Shown one piece after another: positions 15,717 to 24,407 of a stretch of DNA of 64,000 nucleotides. The DNA is taken from contig JBEULL010000019.1 in NCBI GenBank assembly GCA_041287365.1, forward strand, positions 124,001 to 188,000. The letters run 5' to 3'. The notes below the pieces were generated by a model. The model saw nothing but the letters and a program-made list of their open reading frames with translations. It had not been told where the DNA came from and did no database searches. The stretch's first letter is position 1; each line of letters starts with the position of its first letter. A program made the translations under genes and the position numbers. The stretch comes from JAQVIJ01 sp041287365 (GTDB lineage Bacteria; Desulfobacterota; Dissulfuribacteria; Dissulfuribacterales; DYLC01).

Positions 15717-16589
15717 ATGCAGATCAAAAAGGCCGTAGTGCCCGTGGCAGGGCTCGGCACCCGTTTTTTGCCAGCCACCAAGGCCATACCCAAGGAGATG
15801 CTGACCATTGTGGACAGACCCACCATTCAATACATTGTTGAAGAGGTGGTGGCATCAGGTATCAAAGAGGTGGTGTTGATTACTTCAGCTGGTAAGGCTG
15901 CTATAGAAAACCACTTCGACTATTCCTTTGAACTGGAGACCTTTCTTGCCCAAAAAGGGAAAAGGGATCTGTTGAGGGAGGTTAGAAACATTTCCCGTCT
16001 CATAGATGTGGTGTCAGTCCGGCAGAAGGAACCCCTTGGTCTTGGCCATGCGGTCATGATGGCCGAAACAGTCATGGGCGATCAGCCATTTTTTGTGGTA
16101 CTTGGCGATGACCTCGTGGTCTCGGATGTGCCGTGTGTCTATCAGATGAAAAAGCTATTCGAGGAGCTGGAGGAGAGCATCGTGGCGGTGCAGCGTGTAC
16201 CGGAAAACGAGGTGCACCGTTACGGAATCGTGGAAGGCGAGGAGGTGTCGCCCGGTGTTTACAAGGTCAACAGACTTATCGAAAAGCCACCGCCAGGCAG
16301 TACATCCTCAAATATGGCCATTATAGGCCGTTACTGCCTGAGACCTGAGATATTCGGCTGTCTGCATCGCACCCTTCCCGGCGTGGGTGGAGAGATTCAG
16401 TTGACGGACGCCCTTTCCACTCTGAAAAACGAACGGGCGCTTTACGCATACGAATTTCAGGGAAGCCGTTTCGATGCAGGAGATAAACTCGGATACCTGG
16501 AGGCCACCGTGCATTTCGCCCTGGAACACCCTGAATTGGGCGGGCCTTTCAAGCTCTTTTTGCAGGACATCGTTTCGAAGCTTTCCTGA
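15717..16589 (+). CDS. galU: UTP-glucose-1-phosphate uridylyltransferase
   Basis: Makes UDP-glucose for surface polysaccharides. The nucleotidyltransferase signature VVPVAGLGTRFLPATKAIPKEM is at residues 7-28. VVLGDDLVV, RYGIVEGEEV, RLIEKPPPG and GEIQLTDAL are also present. Length is 290 residues. An AAAGGAG Shine-Dalgarno lies about 6 bases before the ATG. priA follows after 3 bases. Confidence 0.97.
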   Translation: MQIKKAVVPVAGLGTRFLPATKAIPKEMLTIVDRPTIQYIVEEVVASGIKEVVLITSAGKAAIENHFDYSFELETFLAQKGKRDLLREVRNISRLIDVVSVRQKEPLGLGHAVMMAETVMGDQPFFVVLGDDLVVSDVPCVYQMKKLFEELEESIVAVQRVPENEVHRYGIVEGEEVSPGVYKVNRLIEKPPPGSTSSNMAIIGRYCLRPEIFGCLHRTLPGVGGEIQLTDALSTLKNERALYAYEFQGSRFDAGDKLGYLEATVHFALEHPELGGPFKLFLQDIVSKLS

Positions 16590-16592
16590 TAT

Positions 16593-18710
16593 ATGCTTCT
16601 GAAGATTGCCCTGCCGGTACCGTTGAGTGACGGTTGTCTGGTTTATGCCTTACCTGAAGGTATGCCTATGCCCAGGCGGGGTGCTCGTGTGCTGGTCCCG
16701 CTTCAAAAACGGGAGACAGTCGGCCTTTTTATGGCCTCCTGTTCAGATAAACCCCAATTCGAGATTCGAGAGATAAAAGAGATATGGGACGATTCTTCCT
16801 TTCTGCCGCCCGATCTGTTGGATTGTCTGGAGTGGGCTAGTCGTTATTACATGTATCCATTGGGACATGTCATAGACGAGGTCGTACCAGGTGAGCTGCT
16901 TTCTGAAAAAACTCCCAGGGCCGGCCGGTGTCGAAGGGTCCTGAACGCATTTGACGTGGCAGGTCAGGTTCAGAAGATGCCTTGCCTCAATTCCGAGCAG
17001 GCTGCGGCTGTAAAGGCCGTAGAAACCGCCATAATCCGTGGTGAGTATGCACCTTTTTTGCTTCATGGCGTGACAGGCAGCGGAAAGACCGAGGTCTATC
17101 TGCACGCGTGTGAGCGCGTCTTGGCCATGGGCAAGCAGGCCCTGATTCTGGTTCCGGAAATCGCCATGACCGCCCAGACCATAGCCCGTTTTCAGGCTCG
17201 ATTCGGAGCGGTGGTCTCGGCCATTCACAGCGGTCTCACTCCAGCACAGCGCAGAAACGAGTGGTTGCGCATTCTGAAGGGAGAAGCGAAAATAGTGGTG
17301 GGAGCCAGATCCGCGGTCTTTGCCCCTGTGTGGAACCTCGGCCTCATCGTGGTGGACGAGGAACATGATTCATCTTACAAACAGGAGGAGAAATTTCGTT
17401 ACAGTGCCAGAGACATAGCCGTGATGCGCGCTCGTATCTCTTCGGCCTTGGTGGTGTTGGGTTCCGCCACACCCTCCTTGAGCAGCTATCGAAACGCCAT
17501 GTCGGAAAGATATAGACTTCTTGTACTGAACAGACGGGTGGAGGATCGTGCGCTACCAGTTGTGCGCCTTGTGAACATGCGCGAGGACATGCAGAACAAA
17601 AGGGAAAAAAAACGGCGCAAAAGAAGGGAACGCCTTGAGATTACGAGTGATTCCAATAATCTTACATGGTTGAGCCAGGAGCTTGATGTGGCTGTTTCGC
17701 AGACCCTGGAACGCAAGGAACAGGTGCTGCTCTTTTTGAACCGCAGGGGTTATGCCTCCCATATCTTTTGTGCGGATTGTGGGTATGTGTTTTTCTGCGA
17801 ACATTGCAGTGTCAGCCTTTCGTGGCACAGAAAGAGGCGCAAGTCGAAAGGCCTGTCAGAAGAGGAAAGTGGTATGCAGGGTTTCCTCCTGTGCCATTAT
17901 TGCGGCAAGACCCTGCCTGCCATGCCGGTATGCCCCAAGTGTCAGGGAACCAATATTAAGACCATAGGATGCGGCACGGAAAGGGTGGTGGATGAACTCC
18001 GTGTCAGATATCCAGGGGCAAGGGTGGCCCAGCTTGATAGGGACGTGGCCTCCGCCAAGGGGTATGTGGAGGAGGTGTTGGCCGCCTTTCGTGAACGGGA
18101 GATCGATATCCTGGTTGGTACACAGATGGTCACAAAAGGTCATGATTTCCCGTACCTGACTCTGGTGGGTGTGCTTTTTGCCGATATGGGCCTGAATCTT
18201 CCGGAATACAATGCAGGGGAGCGGACATATCAACTGCTTTCTCAAGTGGCCGGCAGGGCAGGTAGAGCTGGGCTCGAGGGCCATGTTATCATTCAGACCT
18301 GGCTCCCTGAGCATTATGTGATGGAATACGTGACGCGACACGATTATGTCGGTTTTTACGAGATGGAGATGTCCTTTAGAGGCCGCATGAACTATCCACC
18401 CTTTACCCGTATGATAAACCTGCTTTTTAACAGCCCCAATGAAATGGATGTGAAGCGTGCCGTTGATTATGTGAAGGGGCAGGCGGAGGCGTTACGGATG
18501 GCCAAAGGGTCTCACTATGCCTCCATGGAGATACTCGGGCCTGCTCCATCCCCCATCTCTCGATTGAAAAATCAGTATCGCTGGCAGTTGCTGCTCAAAG
18601 GGGGGCAGGGCCTTCACACCTTTTGCGAAGAGTTGATCGCCGGCCTCGACACGAAGTGCATGCGGGGTGTGAGATTACAGGTGGACGTGGATCCTTTAAG
18701 CTTTATGTGA
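16593..18710 (+). CDS. priA: Primosomal protein N' (replication restart helicase PriA)
   Basis: SF2 helicase that reloads the replisome at stalled forks. Walker A GVTGSGKTEV is near residue 158 and the DEEH box (VVDEEHDSSYKQ) near 254. The zinc-binding cysteines are CADC, CEHC, CHYC and CPKC between about 393 and 450. GTQMVTKGHDFP and QVAGRAGR are the later helicase motifs. A short, strongly basic insert (KREKKRRKRRER) lies near residue 335. Length is 705 residues. Its 3' end overlaps the convergent histidine kinase gene by 15 bases. Confidence 0.97.
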   Translation: MLLKIALPVPLSDGCLVYALPEGMPMPRRGARVLVPLQKRETVGLFMASCSDKPQFEIREIKEIWDDSSFLPPDLLDCLEWASRYYMYPLGHVIDEVVPGELLSEKTPRAGRCRRVLNAFDVAGQVQKMPCLNSEQAAAVKAVETAIIRGEYAPFLLHGVTGSGKTEVYLHACERVLAMGKQALILVPEIAMTAQTIARFQARFGAVVSAIHSGLTPAQRRNEWLRILKGEAKIVVGARSAVFAPVWNLGLIVVDEEHDSSYKQEEKFRYSARDIAVMRARISSALVVLGSATPSLSSYRNAMSERYRLLVLNRRVEDRALPVVRLVNMREDMQNKREKKRRKRRERLEITSDSNNLTWLSQELDVAVSQTLERKEQVLLFLNRRGYASHIFCADCGYVFFCEHCSVSLSWHRKRRKSKGLSEEESGMQGFLLCHYCGKTLPAMPVCPKCQGTNIKTIGCGTERVVDELRVRYPGARVAQLDRDVASAKGYVEEVLAAFREREIDILVGTQMVTKGHDFPYLTLVGVLFADMGLNLPEYNAGERTYQLLSQVAGRAGRAGLEGHVIIQTWLPEHYVMEYVTRHDYVGFYEMEMSFRGRMNYPPFTRMINLLFNSPNEMDVKRAVDYVKGQAEALRMAKGSHYASMEILGPAPSPISRLKNQYRWQLLLKGGQGLHTFCEELIAGLDTKCMRGVRLQVDVDPLSFM

Positions 18711-20081
18711 ATCATTTACTGGAAGCTCCAGATTTACTGTTGTGAAGCCATCTTTGCTTTGAATGGATATCCGTCCGTTATGCAGCCGCACGATCTCCCT
18801 TGCTATGGTAAGGCCCAGGCCAGCACCTCCGTATTTTGTGGAACGGGATTTTTCAACTCTATAAAATTGATCAAATATCTTTGCTATCTCATCCTGCGGA
18901 ATTTCTTTTCCTGTATTTTGAATTGACACATGTACATTATTTTTGAATTCAAACGCTGTTATGATAATTTTACCATTGTTGATGTTGTATTTTATTGCAT
19001 TGTCGATTAAATTTATAAATAATCTTCGTAATTGCTCTTTGTTTCCTTGCAGCATAATTGATTTTGACATATCATATTCAATGGTTATATGTTCTTCTTC
19101 TATCATTGGAATTAAATCGTCTATTATATTCTGAATCAATTCACTTAAATTTAATAATTTCATTTCCGATGATATTTGAGCTTCCAAAGCTGACAATTCA
19201 AGTAAATTTTTTATTAATTTATTCAGACGTATTATATTTTTCCATTGTTTTTGAATTTTTTCTTTAAGTTCCGTAGATACTTCTTTATTTTCTGATAATT
19301 CTTCAAAAAAGATACGTAAAATCGTCAAAGGGGTTTTTAATTCATGTGAGGTATCTGCTATAAGACGTTGTTGCCTTTGGAAGGCGAATTGTAATCTATC
19401 AAACATTTCGTTTAAGTATTTTGATAATTCATATATTTCATCTTTATTTTTGGGCAGAACGATTCTTTTATTCAAGGTTGCGGCAGTAATTTCATGGGTT
19501 AATTTGTTTATGTTGGCGATAGGCTGTATAATTTTATTTGCCAAAATATAACTCAAAACTATAAGAAAGATGCTGGATATTCCTAATCCTGTTCCTATTG
19601 CTGCCAATAAATTTGAAATTTCTTCATCTATTTCTATTATAGACTGTGCTATCTGTATTATTTTGTCTTTATTATTTAATGTTAATACCCTAAAGGGTAT
19701 TACTTCATCTATATCTTCATTTTTTAATTTTGAAACAGATGTATTTTTTATATTTACAGTATATTTATTTTTATTTTCTTTTAGTGGTATATTTATAGAG
19801 TTTGCTGTTTTTGATTCATAAATTATATTTTTATTGCTATCATATATTTTTAACCAATATTTATCTGTAATGTTGTTTAATGTTTCGTCGAGTTTTATAT
19901 CATTATTTTCTGAATATTTCGATAATTCATTATTTATAATAAGTGCAGTTGTATGTAATTGTTTATCTACAATATTAATGGATTGTTCACGCATTTCCCA
20001 TATTACTATTGAAGAGAAAATTAGACCAAATAAAAGTCCTGTACATGTTATCCATAAGGTAATTTTATTTCGTATTTTCAT
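18696..20081 (-). CDS. Sensor histidine kinase (PepSY-linked two-component system)
   Basis: Membrane kinase of 461 residues. One membrane span lies near 8-28 and a periplasmic sensor follows, with a second span near 160-182. HAMP then leads to the H-box SHELKTPL with phospho-acceptor His246. The ATP-binding domain shows the N-box LIDNAIKYN and the G-box GGAGLGLTIAREI. The gene follows its regulator after one base. Its base composition is unusual: positions 19741-19800 contain only 9 G/C of 60, and ATA/AAA/AAT codons dominate, while its last ~120 bases look like the rest of the window. The stimulus is unknown. Confidence 0.93.
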   Translation of the reverse strand: MKIRNKITLWITCTGLLFGLIFSSIVIWEMREQSINIVDKQLHTTALIINNELSKYSENNDIKLDETLNNITDKYWLKIYDSNKNIIYESKTANSINIPLKENKNKYTVNIKNTSVSKLKNEDIDEVIPFRVLTLNNKDKIIQIAQSIIEIDEEISNLLAAIGTGLGISSIFLIVLSYILANKIIQPIANINKLTHEITAATLNKRIVLPKNKDEIYELSKYLNEMFDRLQFAFQRQQRLIADTSHELKTPLTILRIFFEELSENKEVSTELKEKIQKQWKNIIRLNKLIKNLLELSALEAQISSEMKLLNLSELIQNIIDDLIPMIEEEHITIEYDMSKSIMLQGNKEQLRRLFINLIDNAIKYNINNGKIIITAFEFKNNVHVSIQNTGKEIPQDEIAKIFDQFYRVEKSRSTKYGGAGLGLTIAREIVRLHNGRISIQSKDGFTTVNLELPVNDSHKA

Positions 20082-20082
20082 T

Positions 20083-20763
20083 CTAATCTTCTTTTAATAT
20101 ATAACCAATACCTCTAAGAGTCTGAAGTAGTTCACCATTAGGATCACCTATCTTGCGCCGTAGATTTTTTATATGTACATCAATATAATTTGACATTGTA
20201 AAAGGATCGAATTCATCACCCCATATATGTTCTGCCAGAGTAAATCTTGAGACAGAACGATTCTTATTGTACATAAGAAATTCCAATATAGCAAATTCTT
20301 TAGGAGTGAGTGAAGTCGGATTACCATTTATTGTAATCTCGCGTGTCATGGTATTCAACGAAATGTTTTTGAGTTTCAGAACGGCATTGCCGACATGTGA
20401 TGATCGGCGCAGCAGCGCCCTTAGCCGCGCCATAAACTCGGCTGTGGAAAACGGTTTCGGTAGATAGTCGTCCGCTCCGGCATCAAGGCCTTTGACCTTG
20501 TCGTTCAGTGCGCCCTTGGCCGTCAGCATCAAAATAGGGGTGTCGATCTTTTCCGAACGAATCTCCCTCAAGACTTCGAGACCGTTTATTTTGGGCAGCA
20601 TGATATCCAGCACGATTAGATCGTATGGTTGTTCGAGTATTCGTCGTATGGCCTGCTCGCCGTCTGAAACGGTGTCAACCAGATATTTTTGCTTCTTAAG
20701 CAGATCTTCCAGTTGTTCTCTAATACTCTGTTCATCGTCAACTATAAGTATTCTCATAGTCAT
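20083..20763 (-). CDS. OmpR-family response regulator
   Basis: Receiver domain with acidic pocket DDE, phospho-acceptor Asp53 (VLDIMLP), Thr in MLTAKG and Lys in LPKPF. A winged-helix DNA-binding domain follows from about residue 128 with LRRKIG and LRGIGYILK. The receiver half has normal base composition (20401-20460 has 37 G/C of 60), while the DNA-binding half is AT-rich; the change falls at the inter-domain linker. An ATG at 20757 is an alternative start. It lies between pepSY and the kinase gene, all on the minus strand. Confidence 0.95.
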   Translation of the reverse strand: MTMRILIVDDEQSIREQLEDLLKKQKYLVDTVSDGEQAIRRILEQPYDLIVLDIMLPKINGLEVLREIRSEKIDTPILMLTAKGALNDKVKGLDAGADDYLPKPFSTAEFMARLRALLRRSSHVGNAVLKLKNISLNTMTREITINGNPTSLTPKEFAILEFLMYNKNRSVSRFTLAEHIWGDEFDPFTMSNYIDVHIKNLRRKIGDPNGELLQTLRGIGYILKED

Positions 20764-20776
20764 TTAATGATATGGA

Positions 20777-20816
20777 ATGTGTTGCAGACAGTCATGGGAG
20801 GCCGTCTGCAACACAT
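20777..20816 (-). promoter_or_regulatory. Strong hairpin between pepSY and the response regulator gene
   Basis: ATGTGTTGCAGAC (20777-20789) pairs perfectly with GTCTGCAACACAT (20804-20816): 13 base pairs around a 14-base loop. No T-tract follows in either direction. It fits a processing or attenuation element that sets different levels of PepSY protein and regulator, rather than a full terminator. Confidence 0.6.
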
Positions 20817-20826
20817 GTCCTACACA

Positions 20827-21228
20827 TTAACGTCCTTCTGATTCGCTTTCGCCTTCTTCGTCGTGTTCTTCATTGTTATCGAGCTTGTCCTTTTGCATGG
20901 CCAGGATTTCACCGGAGCCGGCATCTATTTTGACGTCCAAAATGTCTTTTTCAGGCGTCACTACCTCTACACCATAGACCAAAAAGCCGTTTTCATCCTC
21001 CAGTTCGGTCTTGAGGACCTTGCCTGGAGCGGCTTGCAAGGCCAGTTGTGCCGCCTGTTCAGGCATGAGCTTGGCCATTGCAGGATAATCTGCTTCGGAC
21101 TGTTTCTCAATACGAATGGTGCCTGTTCTGACTTCGTTTGCCTTGGTCTGGGCTATGCCTGTTCCGGCTATGGCAAGACTGGTTACCAAAAGCCCGCTTC
21201 CAATGATTGTGATGAGTTTCTTGTTCAT
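20827..21228 (-). CDS. Secreted PepSY-domain protein
   Basis: A 133-residue protein with a clear signal peptide (MNKKLITIIGSGLLVTSLAIAG, likely cleaved after GTGIAQTKA). A single PepSY domain is seen at about residues 48-115 (LQAAPGKVLKTELEDENG, YGVEVVTPEKDILDVKIDAGSGEIL). A very acidic tail follows (DNNEEHDEEGESESEG). PepSY domains are thought to bind or restrain periplasmic partners. Position as first gene of an operon with a regulator and a kinase suggests it modulates or is controlled by the sensor. The AAAGGAG Shine-Dalgarno is well placed. Confidence 0.9.
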   Translation of the reverse strand: MNKKLITIIGSGLLVTSLAIAGTGIAQTKANEVRTGTIRIEKQSEADYPAMAKLMPEQAAQLALQAAPGKVLKTELEDENGFLVYGVEVVTPEKDILDVKIDAGSGEILAMQKDKLDNNEEHDEEGESESEGR

Positions 21229-21304
21229 GATGCAATCTCCTTTCTGATTTCAGGGCGTTTGATTTTGAAGGATTTGATTTTTTCTTCAGCGCCCTTGTGA
21301 TGAC

Positions 21305-21339
21305 AAAATAACAAGGCATCATGAAGAAATTATGAAGAA
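21305..21339 (-). promoter_or_regulatory. Candidate response-regulator operator and -10 box for the pepSY operon
   Basis: The minus strand carries TTCTTCAT-AAT-TTCTTCAT (21321-21339), a perfect direct repeat with 11-bp period. Ten bases further on is TATTTT (21305-21310). OmpR-family regulators typically bind direct half-sites one helical turn apart just upstream of a -10 box, so this looks like an autoregulatory site. No -35 consensus is present, as expected for an activated promoter. Regulator identity is inferred. Confidence 0.45.
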
Positions 21340-21385
21340 CGCGAAGGAAATTATTGGGAATTGGAGCCAATAAATTGAAGAAAAA

Positions 21386-22183
21386 TCAGGGACCTGTTGT
21401 AACCATTTGAAAAAAGTCAATCAATTCTTTTACTACTAGAGAACGTTGGTTGTCGATGGTGACCATGTGATATGAGTCATCCAGAATAATCTTCCTTTTG
21501 TAATTCGATGAGATATGTCTCTCTACATATTCAGCGTTTTTTACACTGGCCAAGTCATCTTCCAGTGAATGAATGATAAGAGAGGGGGCCATTACCTCGC
21601 GCAGTTTTTTTTTAGTTATGCGGGAGAGGACCTGAAGTTCATGCATAGCTGTGCATGGAAAGCGCAGATAGCCTATGGAATTGTTTTTTAGACCTGTCAT
21701 GACCTGTCGCCTTAACCGTTCGTTTTTAATCCCAAAGGGTTCCCGTTCTGTGTAATAGGCCATGTAACGAAAAGGTGTGTAATAAACTACTGTGATGAGA
21801 AACTGATACCATGGGGTTGCCCAGCCATCATAGGAGAGGGTAGTGGACAGCAGGGCCAGAGCATTTACATCTTTTTCGTTTTCAGCGAGAAGCAGGGCGA
21901 GTACCGCTCCCATACACAGGCCACTCACAGAGACCGTTTTATGTGTCTTTTTTAGGTCATTGAATGCCTTTCTGGCGGTAGCATACCAATCCTGCCAGCG
22001 TGTTCTCGCCAGCTCCTGAAATGTGGCGCCGTGTCCGGCCAGACATGGTACGCTTACTGTAAAACCTGCCAGATGTAGCTTTTGCGCGGCATATTTGAGT
22101 TCAAATGGGCTTCCTGTCAGGCCGTGTATGAGCAGAATCGCATGCTCTCCACCTTGCAGATACAGATCGTTTGACTGAGTCAT
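21386..22183 (-). CDS. Alpha/beta hydrolase with cysteine at the nucleophile elbow
   Basis: A 265-residue cytosolic protein resembling carboxylesterase/monoglyceride-lipase-type hydrolases. The oxyanion strand is ILLIHGLTGSP (residues 16-26). The elbow reads SGLCMG, putting Cys90 where most relatives have Ser. Likely acid and base partners are Asp209/210 (HSLEDD) and His239 (DDSYHM). The substrate is unknown. It is the last gene of a three-gene operon with an aminotransferase and a HAD phosphatase. Confidence 0.85.
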   Translation of the reverse strand: MTQSNDLYLQGGEHAILLIHGLTGSPFELKYAAQKLHLAGFTVSVPCLAGHGATFQELARTRWQDWYATARKAFNDLKKTHKTVSVSGLCMGAVLALLLAENEKDVNALALLSTTLSYDGWATPWYQFLITVVYYTPFRYMAYYTEREPFGIKNERLRRQVMTGLKNNSIGYLRFPCTAMHELQVLSRITKKKLREVMAPSLIIHSLEDDLASVKNAEYVERHISSNYKRKIILDDSYHMVTIDNQRSLVVKELIDFFQMVTTGP

Positions 22184-22193
22184 GGTTGCTCCA

Positions 22194-23576
22194 TCATGAA
22201 GCGCATCGAATCAGAAGCGCCTCAAACAGGTCTATGAACAGGTCCATTTCCTCATAGCTTATGGTGAGGGCTGGCGCAAGCGTAAAGGCATTTTTGTAAT
22301 AGCCGCCGATATCCAGCACAAGGCCGTATGCCTGATTCCGTATGCGTATATTCGCTTTCATGCCCTCCTGGAATATGGCATCCGTGAGCATTCTATCTGG
22401 TGTTATGCCGTCTTTTTTGGTCATTTCTATGCGGATGGCCAGTCCAAGGCCGTCCACATCCCCTATCTCTTTGTGTCGTTTTTGCAGTTCTCTGAGCCTT
22501 GACAGGAGATATGCCCCCTTTTCAGTGGTGGATTCGCCAAGGTTGTGTGACCGAATATAATCCATTACCGCAAGCCCTGCTGCTGTGCCAAGGGGATTGC
22601 TCGAGAAGGTGGAGTGCGTTGAGCCTGGTGGAAATACATTCGGAGCTATGAGTTCTTCTCTTGCCCACATACCTGAGAGCGGATTGAGTCCGTTGGTGAG
22701 GGACTTGGCAAAGGTGATCACATCCGGTCGAGCGCCGAAATGCTCCATGGCCCACAGAGTGCCGGTTCTGTAAAAACCCATCTGTATCTCGTCATCCACC
22801 AGCAATATGCCGTATTTTTTTAGTATATTGTCCAGACGCAGAAAGTATTCGGATGGTGGCACGATGTATCCACCTGTGGCCTGTATGGGTTCCACATAGA
22901 AGGCTGCATACTCCACCTCATTGCCTTTTTTGTCTATGACACCATAATATTCTGTTTCGAACAGGCGTTCGAACTCTTTGAGACAGTAATAGTCACATGT
23001 GTTGCGTTTTTTTTCATAAAAACACCTGTAGCAGTAAGGGAATGGAATGAAAGTGGCCCGATTGCCGAAGTGCCCATATTGTTTTCTGTAACGAAAGCTG
23101 CTGGTGAGTTCAGTGGCCGCCAGAGTGCGGCCATGATACCCACCCATGAATGCGAACATCAGGGATTTGCCTTTTTTGAAGTTTCTGACCAGCTTTATGC
23201 TGTCCTCGATGGCCTGTGCCCCTCCCACATTGAAATGCACCCTGCCCTTCATGCCGAACCGCTGTTCCGTCTCCTGGGCTATGGTCGTGGAGAGCAGTAT
23301 CTTTTCACGATGCAGATACTGGGATGCAACCTGGGGAAGGAGTTGCATCTGACGGTTGTGGGCGGCCTCTATCTCCTGATTTCTGTAGCCGAAATTGACC
23401 GCCGAATACCACATCTGCATGTCCAGATATGGCCTGTCATTCATGTCGAATATCCAGGAACCCTCACAACGCTTGAAGATCGGCGGTTCTTTCGCATAGT
23501 GCACCGTGTCGCCGTAAGAGCAATAACGGGCTTCGAGTTGTAATAATTCTTCCTGAGTCAGGTGGTTATATTCCAT
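22194..23576 (-). CDS. Class III pyridoxal-phosphate aminotransferase
   Basis: Fold-type I transaminase of 460 residues. Visible features are the early FDMNDRPYLDM, GGAQAIEDSIKL for cofactor phosphate, VDDEIQMGFYRTGTLWA carrying the cofactor-ring Asp, and FAKSLTNGLNPLSG with the Schiff-base Lys. A cysteine-rich insert (CYRCFYEKKRNTCDYYC) suggests a metal-binding knuckle. I start at ATG 23576, which has GGGAG upstream and overlaps the phosphatase gene by 11 bases; the frame is open to 23624. The amino acceptor cannot be told from sequence. Confidence 0.9.
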   Translation of the reverse strand: MEYNHLTQEELLQLEARYCSYGDTVHYAKEPPIFKRCEGSWIFDMNDRPYLDMQMWYSAVNFGYRNQEIEAAHNRQMQLLPQVASQYLHREKILLSTTIAQETEQRFGMKGRVHFNVGGAQAIEDSIKLVRNFKKGKSLMFAFMGGYHGRTLAATELTSSFRYRKQYGHFGNRATFIPFPYCYRCFYEKKRNTCDYYCLKEFERLFETEYYGVIDKKGNEVEYAAFYVEPIQATGGYIVPPSEYFLRLDNILKKYGILLVDDEIQMGFYRTGTLWAMEHFGARPDVITFAKSLTNGLNPLSGMWAREELIAPNVFPPGSTHSTFSSNPLGTAAGLAVMDYIRSHNLGESTTEKGAYLLSRLRELQKRHKEIGDVDGLGLAIRIEMTKKDGITPDRMLTDAIFQEGMKANIRIRNQAYGLVLDIGGYYKNAFTLAPALTISYEEMDLFIDLFEALLIRCAS

Positions 23577-24309
23577 GATAAGGTTGCTCCCTGTGTTTGT
23601 TGTCCCATAAGGGGTATATGGCATATGGCATATAGGTCTGTAACATGGCCTTCATGCCGCGCTCAATATCGTTGAAATTATCAAATTCGATGTGGTTTAT
23701 GGTATGTTGTGCGCAAAACTCCAAGAGTCTTTCCTTGCAAAATACATGATGCGCCTTTTTGGCTAAGCAGAAGTCACTGCGTCCGTCTCCGATATGTATC
23801 AATGAAGCGCCTCCGCACAGTCGTTCGGCTATTCTACACTTGCATGTCCCTGAGGAGCATGATTCCACTGCATTGGGGAATATGGTATGCAGTCCCTTGA
23901 TGTCGAAGACGATATCCCCTGCGTACACCGGTATGCTGTGCAGCCCGTTGAAGTGCAAAATGGCATGTATTATGGGCAGAAAACCATCGCTGATTATGGC
24001 AAAAGGTATGGAGTATTGTTTCAGAAAGCCTATAAAATCGGCAAAGTATGGGTCTATGGGGATGTTTTTGGCATAATCGAGAATATTTTTGAGAGGCGCC
24101 TGAATGAGGGACATCTGAAAGGCAAGGCATTCTCTGGAGCCTATCTCACCACGTTCCCAGATGGCTTCGGCCTCCTGCCAGCCGTCTTGAGCAAATTCTC
24201 GAATGATTGCGTCCGTTACGTCTGTTTGGCTGACAGTGCCGTCGAAGTCAATGGTTATGAAGAGATCAGGATTGTTTTTCATGCGTCGCTGAAAAAGTCC
24301 TTCAAACAT
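23566..24309 (-). CDS. HAD-family phosphatase, MtnX/SerB-like
   Basis: A 247-residue phosphatase. Motif I is DFDGTVSQTD near residues 20-29, motif II ISDGF near 105, and motif III GDGRSD near 170. Its cap and length resemble the MtnX-like subfamily (diketo-methylthio-phosphopentane phosphatase). No other methionine-salvage gene is in the window, so that role is not supported. The start at 24309 has a strong AAAGGAGG. It is the first gene of the operon with the aminotransferase and hydrolase. Confidence 0.85.
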   Translation of the reverse strand: MFEGLFQRRMKNNPDLFITIDFDGTVSQTDVTDAIIREFAQDGWQEAEAIWERGEIGSRECLAFQMSLIQAPLKNILDYAKNIPIDPYFADFIGFLKQYSIPFAIISDGFLPIIHAILHFNGLHSIPVYAGDIVFDIKGLHTIFPNAVESCSSGTCKCRIAERLCGGASLIHIGDGRSDFCLAKKAHHVFCKERLLEFCAQHTINHIEFDNFNDIERGMKAMLQTYMPYAIYPLWDNKHREQPYHGI

Positions 24310-24407
24310 AACGACCTCCTTTTTGCTCGAAAAATATAATCGGTTAACATTAACGATAGCTTTCAGCCAAATTAAATTTGAGTAATGAAAAGCAATGGAC
24401 GTGCTGG

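Noticed and set aside
24343..24354. GTTAACATTAAC inverted repeat before the HAD phosphatase gene
   Set aside because: Short five-base arms in AT-rich sequence are expected by chance and no promoter geometry supports it.
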